From Pseudomonas putida (GTDB lineage Bacteria; Pseudomonadota; Gammaproteobacteria; Pseudomonadales; Pseudomonadaceae), in NCBI RefSeq assembly GCF_001976065.1, contig NZ_MNAH01000002.1, forward strand, positions 706,816 through 770,815: a stretch of DNA of 64,000 nt. Reading direction: 5' to 3'. Positions 47,405 to 56,694 of the stretch are shown here, one piece after another. Below the pieces are notes generated by a model, which had not been told where the DNA came from, did no database searches, and was given only the letters and a program-made list of their open reading frames with translations. Within the stretch, counting starts at the first letter, position 1, and every line of letters starts with the position of its first letter. The translations under genes and the position numbers were made by a program.

Positions 47405-48427
47405 CTATGGATGACCTCGCTCATTCAAGATCAAACTGCGGTAATGCCCGGGATTGGACCCCGACCATTTGCGAAACGCCTTGTAGAACGAGCTCGCATC
47501 GGCAAATCCCAGCCGGGTGGCGATTTCGGTGAAGCTGATGGTCGGTTCCGCCAGCCAGGAGATGGCCAGCTCCTTGCGCACGCTGTCCTTGAGCCCCTGG
47601 TACGTCTGGCCTTCCTCGGCCAGGCGCCGACGCAGGGTCGAGGCGGACATGCACAGGCGTTGCGCCAGGGCTTCGGTCTCCGGCCAGTGCTCGGCGGGCA
47701 GCTGCCGCAAATCCTGCTTGATCCGGCTGGCCAGGCTCTGTGGATCGCGGTACTTGACCAGGATGTTGGCCGGCGCATGGGCGAGGAAGCGCCGCAGCTC
47801 TTCGACACTGCGCTTGATCGGCAAATCCAGGCAGTCAGCGGAAAAGATCATTCGCGTGCGCGGGCGGTCGAAGCGCAGGTTCTCGGAGAACATCACCTGG
47901 TAGTCATCGCAGTAATCCGGCTGTGCACAGCGCAGCTCGATCGCCAGGATCGGAATTCGACGTCCAGCCAGCCAACAGGCCACCCCGTGCACGATCATCC
48001 AGTAGGTGAAGTAAGTGAAGGCCCGGCGCGGCTCATGGTCGTCTTCGAGCAACACGATTTCCGCCAGGCTCTGCTGATGAACCAGCTGCGCAGGCATGCG
48101 CTCGAGCATCAACGACAGAAAGCCCAGGCCACTGGTCAGTCCTGCCGCCAGGCTCGGCTGGACCATGGCACAGCGACAGAGGAATTCGAGGCTGCCGGAT
48201 TTGAGCTTGCGCGGGTCCATGCCAAAGAACTCGTCATCGCCTCGTCGGGCCAGCAAGCGCCACAGACGCGCATAAGCGCTGGCGGGAACCCGGGCGTCGC
48301 TGCTGCCAAGCAACCCCGGATCGATACCGACCTTGTCCAGCACCTCATCGGTGGCCGCGCCCGGGGCGCAACTTTGCAACAGCGCTTCTCGCACCAGTTG
48401 AATGGAAATGGTGTCTTTTTCCGACAT
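47405..48427 (-). CDS. AraC-family regulator of the isoleucine-type operon
   Basis: A 340-residue AraC protein with an N-terminal arabinose-binding-type domain found in regulators such as OruR (about 20-210) and a C-terminal double helix-turn-helix (TEALAQRLCMSASTLRRRLA; FTEIATRLGFADASSFYKAF). The start MSEKDTISIQLV is at 48427. It lies upstream of and in the same direction as the acyl-CoA synthetase operon, which it probably activates in response to a pathway intermediate. Regulation of the nearby valine-type pair is also possible. Confidence 0.85.
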   Translation of the reverse strand: MSEKDTISIQLVREALLQSCAPGAATDEVLDKVGIDPGLLGSSDARVPASAYARLWRLLARRGDDEFFGMDPRKLKSGSLEFLCRCAMVQPSLAAGLTSGLGFLSLMLERMPAQLVHQQSLAEIVLLEDDHEPRRAFTYFTYWMIVHGVACWLAGRRIPILAIELRCAQPDYCDDYQVMFSENLRFDRPRTRMIFSADCLDLPIKRSVEELRRFLAHAPANILVKYRDPQSLASRIKQDLRQLPAEHWPETEALAQRLCMSASTLRRRLAEEGQTYQGLKDSVRKELAISWLAEPTISFTEIATRLGFADASSFYKAFRKWSGSNPGHYRSLILNERGHP

Positions 48428-48502
48428 TGCGCGAAGGGAGCCCTGTTCTTGTTTGAGTGGCGGGCATATTAGCGCAGCCGCCCGGTCGGCGCAGAACCCT
48501 GT

Positions 48503-48580
48503 GAGCTGGCTTGCCAGCGAAGGCGTCCTTGAACATTGCGTTGGTCTTTCGGGCGCTTTCGCTGGCAAGCCAGCTCCTAC
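48503..48580. repeat. REP pair (inverted), type GAGCTGGCTTGCCAGCGA
   Basis: GAGCTGGCTTGCCAGCGAAG from 48503 and its inverted partner ending at 48580, between the divergent AraC and SDR genes. Confidence 0.83.
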
Positions 48581-48677
48581 AGTTTTTCAGCGCCATCAGG
48601 TCCTCATCCAACCGAACTCCGCACGAAAGGCCAGGGTCAACCCTTTGACTCCCTCACCTTGAAACCGGAGATCGACA

Positions 48678-49535
48678 ATGAACCACTACCCCAAACCACC
48701 CTTCCCCAAACAACAGCAACCCGTCCCCGGCTCCCAGCGCAAAATGGATCCCTATCCAGACTGCGGTGAGCAGAGCTACAAAGGTTCGGGTCGCCTGAAT
48801 GGCAAGATCGCCCTGATCACCGGGGGCGACAGCGGCATTGGCCGGGCGGTGGCCATCGCCTTTGCCCGTGAAGGTGCCGACGTAGCCGTGGCGTATCTGG
48901 ATGAGGAGCAAGATGCGCAGGAAACCGCGCGCTGGGTTGAACAGGCCGGCCGCCAATGCCTGCTGCTGCCGGGGGACCTGGCGCACAAGGTGCATTGCCG
49001 GGCACTGGTGGAAAAGACGGTCGAACGTTTCGGCCGCATCGACATCCTGGTCAACAACGCCGCGTTCCAGATGACCCACGAAAACCTCGAGGACATCCCC
49101 GACGAAGAATGGGTGATGACCTTCGACGTCAACATCACCGCCATTTTCCGGGTCTGCCAGGCGGCACTCAAGCACATGCAGCCCGGCAGTTCGATCATCA
49201 ACACCAGTTCGGTCAACTCCGACATGCCCAACCCCACCCTGCTGGCGTATGCCACGACCAAGGGCGCGATTGCCAACTTCACCGCCGGCCTGGCGCAAAT
49301 GCTCGGGCCGAAGAATATCCGGGTCAACAGCGTGGCACCCGGTCCGATCTGGACGCCGCTGATCGTCTCGACCATGCCCGAGGACAAGGTACAGAACTTT
49401 GGCGCCAACACCCCGCTCGGCCGTCCGGGCCAGCCGGTGGAAGTCGCGCCGATCTATGTATTACTGGCGTCGGATGAAGGCAGCTACATCACCGGCCAGC
49501 GTTTCGGGGTGACCGGGGGTAAACCGATCCTGTGA
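48678..49535 (+). CDS. SDR-family oxidoreductase (general stress type)
   Basis: A 285-residue classical short-chain dehydrogenase with an N-terminal extension of about 40 residues rich in proline and glutamine (KPPFPKQQQPVPG), typical of the YhdF/YghA-like stress group. The NAD(P) motif is ITGGDSGIGRA; the catalytic residues are in INTSSVNS and YATTKGAI. The true substrate is unknown. It is first of a same-strand series with a Yip1 protein and an antiporter, though a hairpin lies after it. Confidence 0.87.
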   Translation: MNHYPKPPFPKQQQPVPGSQRKMDPYPDCGEQSYKGSGRLNGKIALITGGDSGIGRAVAIAFAREGADVAVAYLDEEQDAQETARWVEQAGRQCLLLPGDLAHKVHCRALVEKTVERFGRIDILVNNAAFQMTHENLEDIPDEEWVMTFDVNITAIFRVCQAALKHMQPGSSIINTSSVNSDMPNPTLLAYATTKGAIANFTAGLAQMLGPKNIRVNSVAPGPIWTPLIVSTMPEDKVQNFGANTPLGRPGQPVEVAPIYVLLASDEGSYITGQRFGVTGGKPIL

Positions 49536-49592
49536 TGGCGCCATGCGCCGGAAAAATGGAACCCGGCGAGTCTCCAGCGCTCAACACTTCAT

Positions 49593-49611
49593 AGGCCCTC
49601 CCTGGGGGCCT
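49593..49611 (+). terminator. Hairpin between the SDR and Yip1 genes
   Basis: AGGCCC-TCCCTGG-GGGCCT followed by TTC. A short GC stem 57 bases after the SDR stop and 20 bases before the Yip1 ATG; a weak terminator or leader hairpin. Confidence 0.5.
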
Positions 49612-49631
49612 TTCGATACCTGGAGGTTGTC

Positions 49632-50246
49632 ATGTCCGCACCTATCGTCAAACTGTTCACTCAGCCGAACTACGCGTGGACGGATATTCGCAAGGAAGAG
49701 GAAGCGCACCCACGCCACTATCTCGCCCATTTGATCCTGTTGGCCCTGATCCCCGCCGTCTGCCTGTACATTGGCACCACCTACGTTGGCTGGAGCCTGG
49801 CGGAAAACGAAACGGTCCACCTCAGCCCCCGCAGCGCCCTGCAACTTTGCGCCCTGCTGTATCTGTGCACCCTCGCCGGCGTCGCCATCATGGGAGGATT
49901 CATCCGTTGGATGTCTCGCACTTTCGAGGCTCGCCCTACGCTCAACCAGTGCATCGGTTTTGCCGCGTACACCGTCACGCCGTTTTTCCTGGCGGGTATT
50001 GCCGGCCTGTACCCGAGTCGCTGGCTGGCGATCCTGGTACTGGGCGCCGCCTCGATTTACTCGACATTCCTGCTGTTTGTCGGTTTGCCGACCTTCATGC
50101 ATGAGCGCAAGGAGCAAGGCGTGCTCAATGCCGCCTGCGTCTGGGGCGTCGGGTTGCTGGTGCTGGTCACCATTCTGGTGAGCATGATCCTGCTGTGGTT
50201 CAACGTGCTGACGCCGGAGTACTTGCGCGCTACCGTCAGTCAATGA
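49632..50246 (+). CDS. Yip1-family inner-membrane protein
   Basis: A 204-residue membrane protein with about five hydrophobic segments (HLILLALIPAVCLYIGTTYV is the first) and the Yip1 features APIVKLFTQPNYAWTDIRKE at the N terminus. The function is unknown in bacteria. GGAGG precedes the ATG. The antiporter gene starts 10 bases after its stop. Confidence 0.82.
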   Translation: MSAPIVKLFTQPNYAWTDIRKEEEAHPRHYLAHLILLALIPAVCLYIGTTYVGWSLAENETVHLSPRSALQLCALLYLCTLAGVAIMGGFIRWMSRTFEARPTLNQCIGFAAYTVTPFFLAGIAGLYPSRWLAILVLGAASIYSTFLLFVGLPTFMHERKEQGVLNAACVWGVGLLVLVTILVSMILLWFNVLTPEYLRATVSQ

Positions 50247-50256
50247 CCCCCCGGCC

Positions 50257-51606
50257 ATGAGTTTCATTGCCTGGGTCGCGGTGCTGGGTGCCGTACTGCT
50301 GACGCTGGCACTGACCTCATCGTTCCTGCGCTGGATGCCGGTGACCACCTCCGCCGTGTGCCTGGCGCTGGGGGTGGTCATCGGGCCAGCGGGCCTGGGC
50401 TGGCTCAGGCTGGATATCAAGGATGCCGCCTACTGGATGGAGCACCTGACGGAAGTCGCGGTGCTCTTTTCGCTGTTCGTCTGTGGCCTCAAGTTGCGCT
50501 TGCCGCTGAGGGACCGCAAATGGCGCGTGGCTTTTGGGCTGGCGGGGCCGGTGATGGTCCTGACCATCATCGGTGTCTGCCTGTTGCTGCATTATGCTTT
50601 CGACCTGCCGTGGGGCCCGTCTTTGCTGATCGGCGCGATCCTGGCACCTACCGACCCGGTGCTGGCCTCGCTGGTGCAGGTCAACGATGCCAAGGATGAC
50701 GACGCCGTGCGCTTCGGCCTTTCCGGTGAGGCCGGACTCAACGACGGCATTGCGTTTCCCTTCGTTATCCTTGGGTTGCTGTTTATCCAGCAAGGCGGCG
50801 GTGATTCCGCCACCTGGCTCGATGACTGGGCGCTCAAACGCCTGCTGTGGGCGGTGCCCGCCGGATTGCTCGTCGGCTACACCATGGGCCGGGTAATTGG
50901 CCGACTGACGTTGTCCATGCGCATCAGGAATGCCGACAGCACGCTGTCGCCCAACGACTACCTGACTTTTGCCCTGATCGCCCTGGCGTATGTCGCCGCC
51001 GAAGCGGTGCACGGCTACGGTTTTCTGTCGGTGTTCGCGGCCGCCCTGGGCTTGCGTCGGGCCGAGGTCAAATCGATGGGGCATTCACTGACGCCCGCCG
51101 AGCACTTGGTGCAACCGGTGGTCGGTCATCAGAACGTCGAGCCCGATGCTGCCGTACATGGCGATGTGACGAACCTGGAGGAAGCGCAGGTGGCGGCCGG
51201 CATCATGATGGGCGACATGCTGTCCTTCGGCAGCCTGGTCGAACGGGCCATGGAAGTATTTCTGGTGACCCTGCTCGGGGTGGTGCTGGTGGGGCATTGG
51301 GACTGGCGCGCGTTGGCAATTGCGCTGGTGCTGTTCTGCGTGATTCGGCCGCTGATTGTCTGCCTGGTCCCTTGGGGCAACCTGCTTGACGGCAAGCAAC
51401 GGCTGTTGATCGGCTGGTTTGGAATCCGCGGCATCGGTAGCTTCTATTACCTGTTCTACGCCTTGAATCACGATCTCGCGCCTTCAATGGCCACCTTGTG
51501 CACCGACCTTACCCTCTGCGTGGTTGCGTTGAGCATTCTGATTCACGGGGTCAGTACCCAACCGATCCTCGCCCATTATGAACGGCGCAAGAAACCACCG
51601 GCTTGA
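50257..51606 (+). CDS. CPA1-type cation/proton antiporter
   Basis: A 449-residue Na+(K+)/H+ antiporter of the NhaP group with about 12 membrane segments. The ion-binding Asn-Asp pair is in SGEAGLNDGIAFPF, and GAILAPTDPVLASL is the preceding half-helix. There is a hydrophilic loop near 285-315. It would export Na+ or K+ for pH and salt balance. The ATG at 50257 has no strong ribosome site, so coupling to the Yip1 gene is possible. Confidence 0.87.
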   Translation: MSFIAWVAVLGAVLLTLALTSSFLRWMPVTTSAVCLALGVVIGPAGLGWLRLDIKDAAYWMEHLTEVAVLFSLFVCGLKLRLPLRDRKWRVAFGLAGPVMVLTIIGVCLLLHYAFDLPWGPSLLIGAILAPTDPVLASLVQVNDAKDDDAVRFGLSGEAGLNDGIAFPFVILGLLFIQQGGGDSATWLDDWALKRLLWAVPAGLLVGYTMGRVIGRLTLSMRIRNADSTLSPNDYLTFALIALAYVAAEAVHGYGFLSVFAAALGLRRAEVKSMGHSLTPAEHLVQPVVGHQNVEPDAAVHGDVTNLEEAQVAAGIMMGDMLSFGSLVERAMEVFLVTLLGVVLVGHWDWRALAIALVLFCVIRPLIVCLVPWGNLLDGKQRLLIGWFGIRGIGSFYYLFYALNHDLAPSMATLCTDLTLCVVALSILIHGVSTQPILAHYERRKKPPA

Positions 51607-51809
51607 ATGAGCTTGCCGTGGCGAACTGCATGAGCCAATAGCCCGGACTCATGCAGCCTGCATGGCCCCATTTGGCCATTATCACGCGTAAGACATTGTT
51701 TTTGAAACGCTTTACGGCAACAGAAAATACGGCACGACTAATGCTCTTTAACGATGAGTGACCTGCGGTAAAAACCGTTCGCGCTGACCTCAACTTGAGA
51801 GACTTGACC

Positions 51810-52286
51810 ATGAATGCCATAGACCTGTTGAAAGCCGACCATGAACGCGTAAAAGGCATCCTCAACCAACTGAGCGAATCCACCGAGCGCGGCCTGAAAA
51901 AGCGCACCGATCTCCTTGAAAAGCTGGAAATGGAAATCTCGATCCATACCCGCCTGGAAGAAGACATCCTGTACCCGGCCTACAAGGAAGTCGGCGGCAA
52001 GGAGCAGGACATCATGTATTACGAAGCCAAGGAAGAACACCGCACCGTGGATTCGCTGGTACTGCCGGACCTGAAAGCCACCGACCCGTCCACGCCGGAG
52101 TTCGCCGGCCGCGTCAAAGTGGTCAAGGAACTGCTCGAACACCACATTGAAGAGGAAGAGACCGAGATGTTTCCCCAGGCTAAAAAGCTGCTGGGCAAAG
52201 CCACTCTGGATGAGCTTGGGGAACAAATGGAGGCTTTGAAGGCCCGCCTGAAAAAGGAAATGGCGGCGTCGCATATGGCTGCTTGA
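51810..52286 (+). CDS. Hemerythrin-domain protein
   Basis: A 158-residue four-helix protein with iron-ligand histidines and acids in DHERVKGIL, IHTRLEEDILYP, EEHRTVDSL and EHHIEEEETEMFP. These proteins carry a non-heme di-iron site and bind oxygen or act in stress and iron handling. The ATG at 51810 is chosen; an upstream in-frame start adds five residues. The 203 bases before it hold no recognisable gene. It converges on the PAS kinase across a single REP and a hairpin. Confidence 0.87.
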   Translation: MNAIDLLKADHERVKGILNQLSESTERGLKKRTDLLEKLEMEISIHTRLEEDILYPAYKEVGGKEQDIMYYEAKEEHRTVDSLVLPDLKATDPSTPEFAGRVKVVKELLEHHIEEEETEMFPQAKKLLGKATLDELGEQMEALKARLKKEMAASHMAA

Positions 52287-52343
52287 TGGAACACCAGGAT
52301 CAAAAGATCGCAGCCTGCAGCAGCTACAGGGGAATACGGTCAC

Positions 52344-52405
52344 CTGTAGGAGCGAGCTTGCTTGCGAAAAACCTGAGAGCACCGCGGGGGGCCAGGCTCC
52401 CCGCG
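52344..52405. repeat. Single REP plus GC hairpin between convergent genes
   Basis: CTGTAGGAGCGAGCTTGCTT from 52344 is one REP copy without the usual inverted partner. CGCGGGG at 52383-52389 pairs with CCCCGCG at 52399-52405, which could end transcription from both sides between hemerythrin and the PAS kinase. Confidence 0.6.
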
Positions 52406-52454
52406 TCATCGTTGATCTGCAACGCGAGCAAGATTGCCCCAACAGGCGCGGCAT

Positions 52455-54374
52455 CTACATTGCAGACGAAATGATCTCCACCAGATTCAATTGGGTAAAC
52501 GGCTTGGATAAGCGCGGCAGCCTGGATGCAAAGCCTTCCAGGCGATCGGCATAACCGGTTGCCAGGATAATCGGCATGCCGGGTTTGCGCGTGCGGATGG
52601 CATCTGCCAGTTGCGCCCCACTCATGTGCGGCATGGCCATGTCGGTGATGACAAGGTCGATGGCCGGATTTTTCTCGAACAGTTCCAGGCCCTGGTCACC
52701 GGACGTCGCGGTGATCACGCGGTGTCCGAGGTCTTCAAGCAACAGGCAAGTGCTGGTTAATACCAGGCTGTCGTCATCCACCACCAATATGCACAGGCGT
52801 GGGACTTCCGGCCCTGCCGGCTCGTCGACAATAACAGCCGGTACCGAGCCTGCCGAAGCCACGGGCAACCAGAGTTCTGCAGTCGTACCCAGGTTTTTTC
52901 GGCTCTTGAGAATGAATCGCCCACCCAATTGCTCGATGTAGCCGTGGACCATCGACAATCCCAGGCCCGTGCCTTTTCCCAGCCCTTTGGTGGTGAAAAA
53001 CGGATCCATCGCCGAGGCCAGCGTTGCTTCATCCATTCCCTCGCCAGTGTCGGTGATGCTCAGGCACACATAACGTCCCGCCGTTGAGGAGGATTGGGGT
53101 TGATCGGCAAGCGTCTCGGCGTGGGCACTGATGACGATACTGCCTCCATTGGGCATGGCATCGCGAGCATTGGTGGCCAGGTTCAGCACCGCCAGTTCGA
53201 GCTGATTGACATCGGCCATGACCGGCTCGATCTGCGCTGGAAAACGGGCTTCCAGGGCCACCGAAGGCCCAAGTGAACTGCGTAGAAGCCCGGAAATCCC
53301 TTGCACCAGGTCGGCCAGATCCACAGGTTCGGACTTGAGCTCCTGCTTGCGGGCAAAGGCCAGCATGCGCTGGGTCAGGGAGACGCCGCGCAATGCACCC
53401 TGGGTGGCGTTGTCGAGCAAACGGACTATTTTCGGGTCGTCGGCCAGGCGTTTGCGTACAATCTCCAGGTTGCCGAGAATGACGGTCAGCAAATTATTGA
53501 AGTCGTGGGCAATCCCCCCACTGAGCTGGCCGATGGCCTGCATTTTCTGCGCCTGGAACAGCGCTTCGCGAGTTTGCTCAAGCGCCTGCTGCGCCTGGGT
53601 CGCCTCGGTGATGTCGCGGGTGATCTTGGCAAAGCCGAGCAAGGTACCGGTGTCGCCCCGGATCGGGTCGACCACCACATGGGCGAGGAACCTGGTGCCA
53701 TCCTTGCGCACCCGCCAGCCCTTGTTCTCGAAGCGTCCCTCACGGGTCGCAATCTCCAGCGCCCAGGCGGGCAATCCTGCAGCCTGGTCTTCAGGGGTGT
53801 AGAACATGGAAAAATGCCGGCCGATGACTTCTTCGGGCAAATAGCCCTTGATGCGCTGGGCCCCCAGGTTCCAGTTGGTCACACGGCCATCCGGGGCCAG
53901 CATGTAGATGGCATAGTCGGTGACGCTTTGCACCAGCAAGCGAAACTGTTGCTCGCTTTGCTTGAGGGTCTCTTCGGCCATCTTGCGATCGGTCAGGTCG
54001 CGGGTGATCTTGGCAAATCCCAGGAGCGTGCCCGTCGAGTCGTAGATCGGATCGATCACCACGTGGGACCAGAAATGCGTACCGTCCTTGCGCACGCGCC
54101 AGCCTTCGCCTTCGAAACGCCCCTCGCCGATGGCCGTGTCCAGCGCCCGTTGGGGCAGGCCGGCACGACGATCGTCATCGGTGTAGAAGCGCGAGAAATG
54201 CTGGCCGAGAATCTCGGCTTCCTCATAACCCTTGAAACGCCTGGCGCCCGCGTTCCAGCTGGTAATGATGCCATCGGGATCAATCATGTAGATCGCATAG
54301 TCAACCACCGCATCGATCAGCAGGCGCAGGCGCCTGTCTTCATTGATCTCGGCCTGGGTTCGAACTTCGCTCAT
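52455..54374 (-). CDS. Tandem-PAS hybrid histidine kinase
   Basis: A 639-residue soluble kinase with no membrane segment. PAS1 (about 20-130) and PAS2 (about 150-255) are near duplicates: both read DYAIYM, GRF, GWRVRKDGT and GTLLGFAKITRD at matching places. HisKA has H290 in SGGIAHDFNNLLT, followed by the ATPase (GKGTGLGLSM) and a C-terminal receiver with D578 in VITDMAMPHMSG and K624 in LSKPF. There is no HPt or DNA-binding output. Its ATG is 7 bases after the helicase stop with GAGGGA upstream, so it shares the repair-gene transcript. Ligand and partner are unknown. Confidence 0.87.
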   Translation of the reverse strand: MSEVRTQAEINEDRRLRLLIDAVVDYAIYMIDPDGIITSWNAGARRFKGYEEAEILGQHFSRFYTDDDRRAGLPQRALDTAIGEGRFEGEGWRVRKDGTHFWSHVVIDPIYDSTGTLLGFAKITRDLTDRKMAEETLKQSEQQFRLLVQSVTDYAIYMLAPDGRVTNWNLGAQRIKGYLPEEVIGRHFSMFYTPEDQAAGLPAWALEIATREGRFENKGWRVRKDGTRFLAHVVVDPIRGDTGTLLGFAKITRDITEATQAQQALEQTREALFQAQKMQAIGQLSGGIAHDFNNLLTVILGNLEIVRKRLADDPKIVRLLDNATQGALRGVSLTQRMLAFARKQELKSEPVDLADLVQGISGLLRSSLGPSVALEARFPAQIEPVMADVNQLELAVLNLATNARDAMPNGGSIVISAHAETLADQPQSSSTAGRYVCLSITDTGEGMDEATLASAMDPFFTTKGLGKGTGLGLSMVHGYIEQLGGRFILKSRKNLGTTAELWLPVASAGSVPAVIVDEPAGPEVPRLCILVVDDDSLVLTSTCLLLEDLGHRVITATSGDQGLELFEKNPAIDLVITDMAMPHMSGAQLADAIRTRKPGMPIILATGYADRLEGFASRLPRLSKPFTQLNLVEIISSAM

Positions 54375-54381
54375 TGATCCC

Positions 54382-56694
54382 TCACATCGACTGCTGTTTG
54401 TCTGAAGTATGCGATAAACCATCCATTTGAACAGCCGCCGGCGCGATTGACCACCAGTGCGGCAGCAATTGCCTGACCTTGCTCTCGCCAAAGCGGTCAT
54501 CGATCAACATCACCACACCCTGGTCCTGCTGTGTACGAATGACCCGGCCGGCGGCCTGCACGACTTTTTGCACACCGGGGTACAGGTAGGTGTAGTCATA
54601 ACCTGCGCCGAACAGGGCCGCCATGCGCCGCTTGAACTGCTCGTTGACCGGGTTGAGCTGCGCCAGCCCCAGGGTGGCGATGAACGCGCCGATCAAGCGT
54701 GCGCCTGGCAAATCGATGCCTTCGCCAAACGCCCCGCCCAGTACCGCGAAGCCCACGCCTTGGCCTTCGGCGGTGAAGCGGTCGAGGAATTCCTGGCGTT
54801 GCGCCTCCGCCATGCCTCGGGACTGTGACCACAGGTTGATCCCTGGATGTTTTTCGGCCAGTAACTGCGCCACTTGCTGCAGGTAATCGAAGCTGCTGAA
54901 GAACGCCAGGTAATTGCCGGGGCGCTGGCCGAACTGTCGGGCGATCAGCTCGACGATCGGCGCCAGGGATGCCTGGCGATGAACAAAACGCGTGGAGATG
55001 CGGTTGACGATCTGCACGTGCAACTGATCGGCATGAAAGGGTGACTCGACGTCGATGCACACGGTGTTCGCCGGGGTACCCAGCAAATCGGCGTAATAGT
55101 GCCGGGGGCTTAGCGTCGCCGAGAACAGCACGGTGCTGCGTGCAGCGCTCAGGCGCGGGCCGATGAAGCCGGCTGGCACCACGTTGCGCAGGCACAGTTG
55201 CGAGAGGTTGCGCTTGCGTTCGAGGTCGCGCTTGCTGATGTCGAACAGGTACTGCTGGTCGAAGAGTTCGCCCACCCGACAGAACTGCAGTACGTCGAAA
55301 TAAAAGCTTTGCAATGCACTGTCCAGTCCCTGCGGATGATCGTTGAGGTAATCAACGATGCTGGCGCTGCACGACGACAGGGCCTGGAGCAGTTTTTCCG
55401 GCGGCTTGTCGTAGGCCTGGTAGGCACCGAGTTGCTGGTTATGCAAGGCGTTCCATTCGCGGTTGACCCGTTGCAGCGGCTTCTTCAACACCTCGGGGGC
55501 GGTTTTGCGCACGCCATCGAGGGTCGATTGATCGAGACTGGCGCTGTACATCTGCCGACCACGCTCCACCAGGTTATGGGCCTCATCGACCAACACCGCG
55601 ACTTTCCAGGTGTTGGCCTGGGCCAGGCCGAACAACAGCGCACTGAAATCGAAGTAATAGTTGTAATCGGCAACCACCACATCGGCCCACCGCGCCATTT
55701 CCTGGCTCAGGTAATAGGGGCAAACCTCATGCGCCAGGGCGACCTGGCGCAGTGCGCTCTGATCCAGCATGTTCAACTGGCTGGCAGCCTCGCGCGCAGC
55801 AGGCAAGCGATCATAGAACCCCTGGGCCAGCGGGCAGGATTCACCGTGGCAGGCTTTGTCCGGGTGTTCGCAGGCCTTGTCCCGGGCGATCATCTCCAAC
55901 ACCCGCAGGGGCGGCGCGTCGGCGCGCTCCAGGATCACCTGCGCGGCGTCCAGGGCCAGCTTGCGGCCCGGGGTTTTCGCCGTGAGGAAGTACACCTTGT
56001 CCAGTTGCTGCGGCGCCAGGGCCTTGAGCAGCGGAAACAAGGTGCCCACCGTCTTGCCAATCCCCGTGGGCGCCTGGGCCATCAGGCAGCGTCCGGTGCT
56101 GACGGCCTTGAACACCGATTCCGCCAAGTGACGCTGCCCCGGACGAAAATCGGCATGGGGAAACCCCAGCTGCTGCGCCGCCTGGTTACGCCCCTGGCGA
56201 TGGACGGTTTCCTGTTCGGCCCAGTGCAGGAACAAGCCGCAATGGTGATTGAAGAACTGCCCGAGTTCGGCGGCGTCAAACCCCTCGACCAGACAGGTTT
56301 CCTTTTCGCTGACGACATCGAAATACACCAGCGCCAGGTTGATCTGCACAAGATTGAGTTTTCGGCACATCAGCCAGCCATAGATTTTGGCCTGCGCCCA
56401 GTGCAGTTGACGGTGGTTGGCCGGTTGCTTGCTCAGGTCGCCTCGGTAGGTCTTGACCTCTTCCAGGCAGTTTTGCGCAGGATCGAAGCCATCCGCCCTG
56501 CCCTTGACCGTCAACCCCTGATACGAACCCTCAAGGGCGACTTCACTCTGATAGCCGTCACTGCGCCGCGACGCCACCGTGCGGTGCCCGACGATGCCTT
56601 CCAGCGCGGTCGGCGACGGGGTGAAACGCAAGTCGAGGTCGCCCACCTTGGCGGTGAACTCACACAGCGCCCGCACTGTGATGCTGTAGTTCAA
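54382..56694 (-). CDS. DinG/XPD-type FeS helicase fused to an N-terminal PD-(D/E)XK nuclease-like domain
   Basis: A 770-residue superfamily 2 helicase. Walker A is APTGIGKT (208-215), DEAH is at 370-373, and four cysteines (275, 282, 287, 325) form the XPD-type 4Fe-4S site. The first 110 residues resemble a Cas4/RecB-like nuclease: D68 in GRADGF, E79 and K81 in LEEVK, then Q101 and Y105 in AQAKIYGW. The start is a TTG at 56692-56694 overlapping the FAN1 stop (TTGA), which gives the family-like N terminus MNYSITVRALCEF; an ATG ten codons upstream lies inside FAN1. It probably unwinds and trims repair substrates with FAN1. Confidence 0.85.
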   Translation of the reverse strand: MNYSITVRALCEFTAKVGDLDLRFTPSPTALEGIVGHRTVASRRSDGYQSEVALEGSYQGLTVKGRADGFDPAQNCLEEVKTYRGDLSKQPANHRQLHWAQAKIYGWLMCRKLNLVQINLALVYFDVVSEKETCLVEGFDAAELGQFFNHHCGLFLHWAEQETVHRQGRNQAAQQLGFPHADFRPGQRHLAESVFKAVSTGRCLMAQAPTGIGKTVGTLFPLLKALAPQQLDKVYFLTAKTPGRKLALDAAQVILERADAPPLRVLEMIARDKACEHPDKACHGESCPLAQGFYDRLPAAREAASQLNMLDQSALRQVALAHEVCPYYLSQEMARWADVVVADYNYYFDFSALLFGLAQANTWKVAVLVDEAHNLVERGRQMYSASLDQSTLDGVRKTAPEVLKKPLQRVNREWNALHNQQLGAYQAYDKPPEKLLQALSSCSASIVDYLNDHPQGLDSALQSFYFDVLQFCRVGELFDQQYLFDISKRDLERKRNLSQLCLRNVVPAGFIGPRLSAARSTVLFSATLSPRHYYADLLGTPANTVCIDVESPFHADQLHVQIVNRISTRFVHRQASLAPIVELIARQFGQRPGNYLAFFSSFDYLQQVAQLLAEKHPGINLWSQSRGMAEAQRQEFLDRFTAEGQGVGFAVLGGAFGEGIDLPGARLIGAFIATLGLAQLNPVNEQFKRRMAALFGAGYDYTYLYPGVQKVVQAAGRVIRTQQDQGVVMLIDDRFGESKVRQLLPHWWSIAPAAVQMDGLSHTSDKQQSM

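Noticed and set aside
54375..54500. N-terminal extension of the PAS kinase
   Set aside because: The extra codons lie inside the helicase 3' end, and the ATG at 54374 has a good GAGGGA site.
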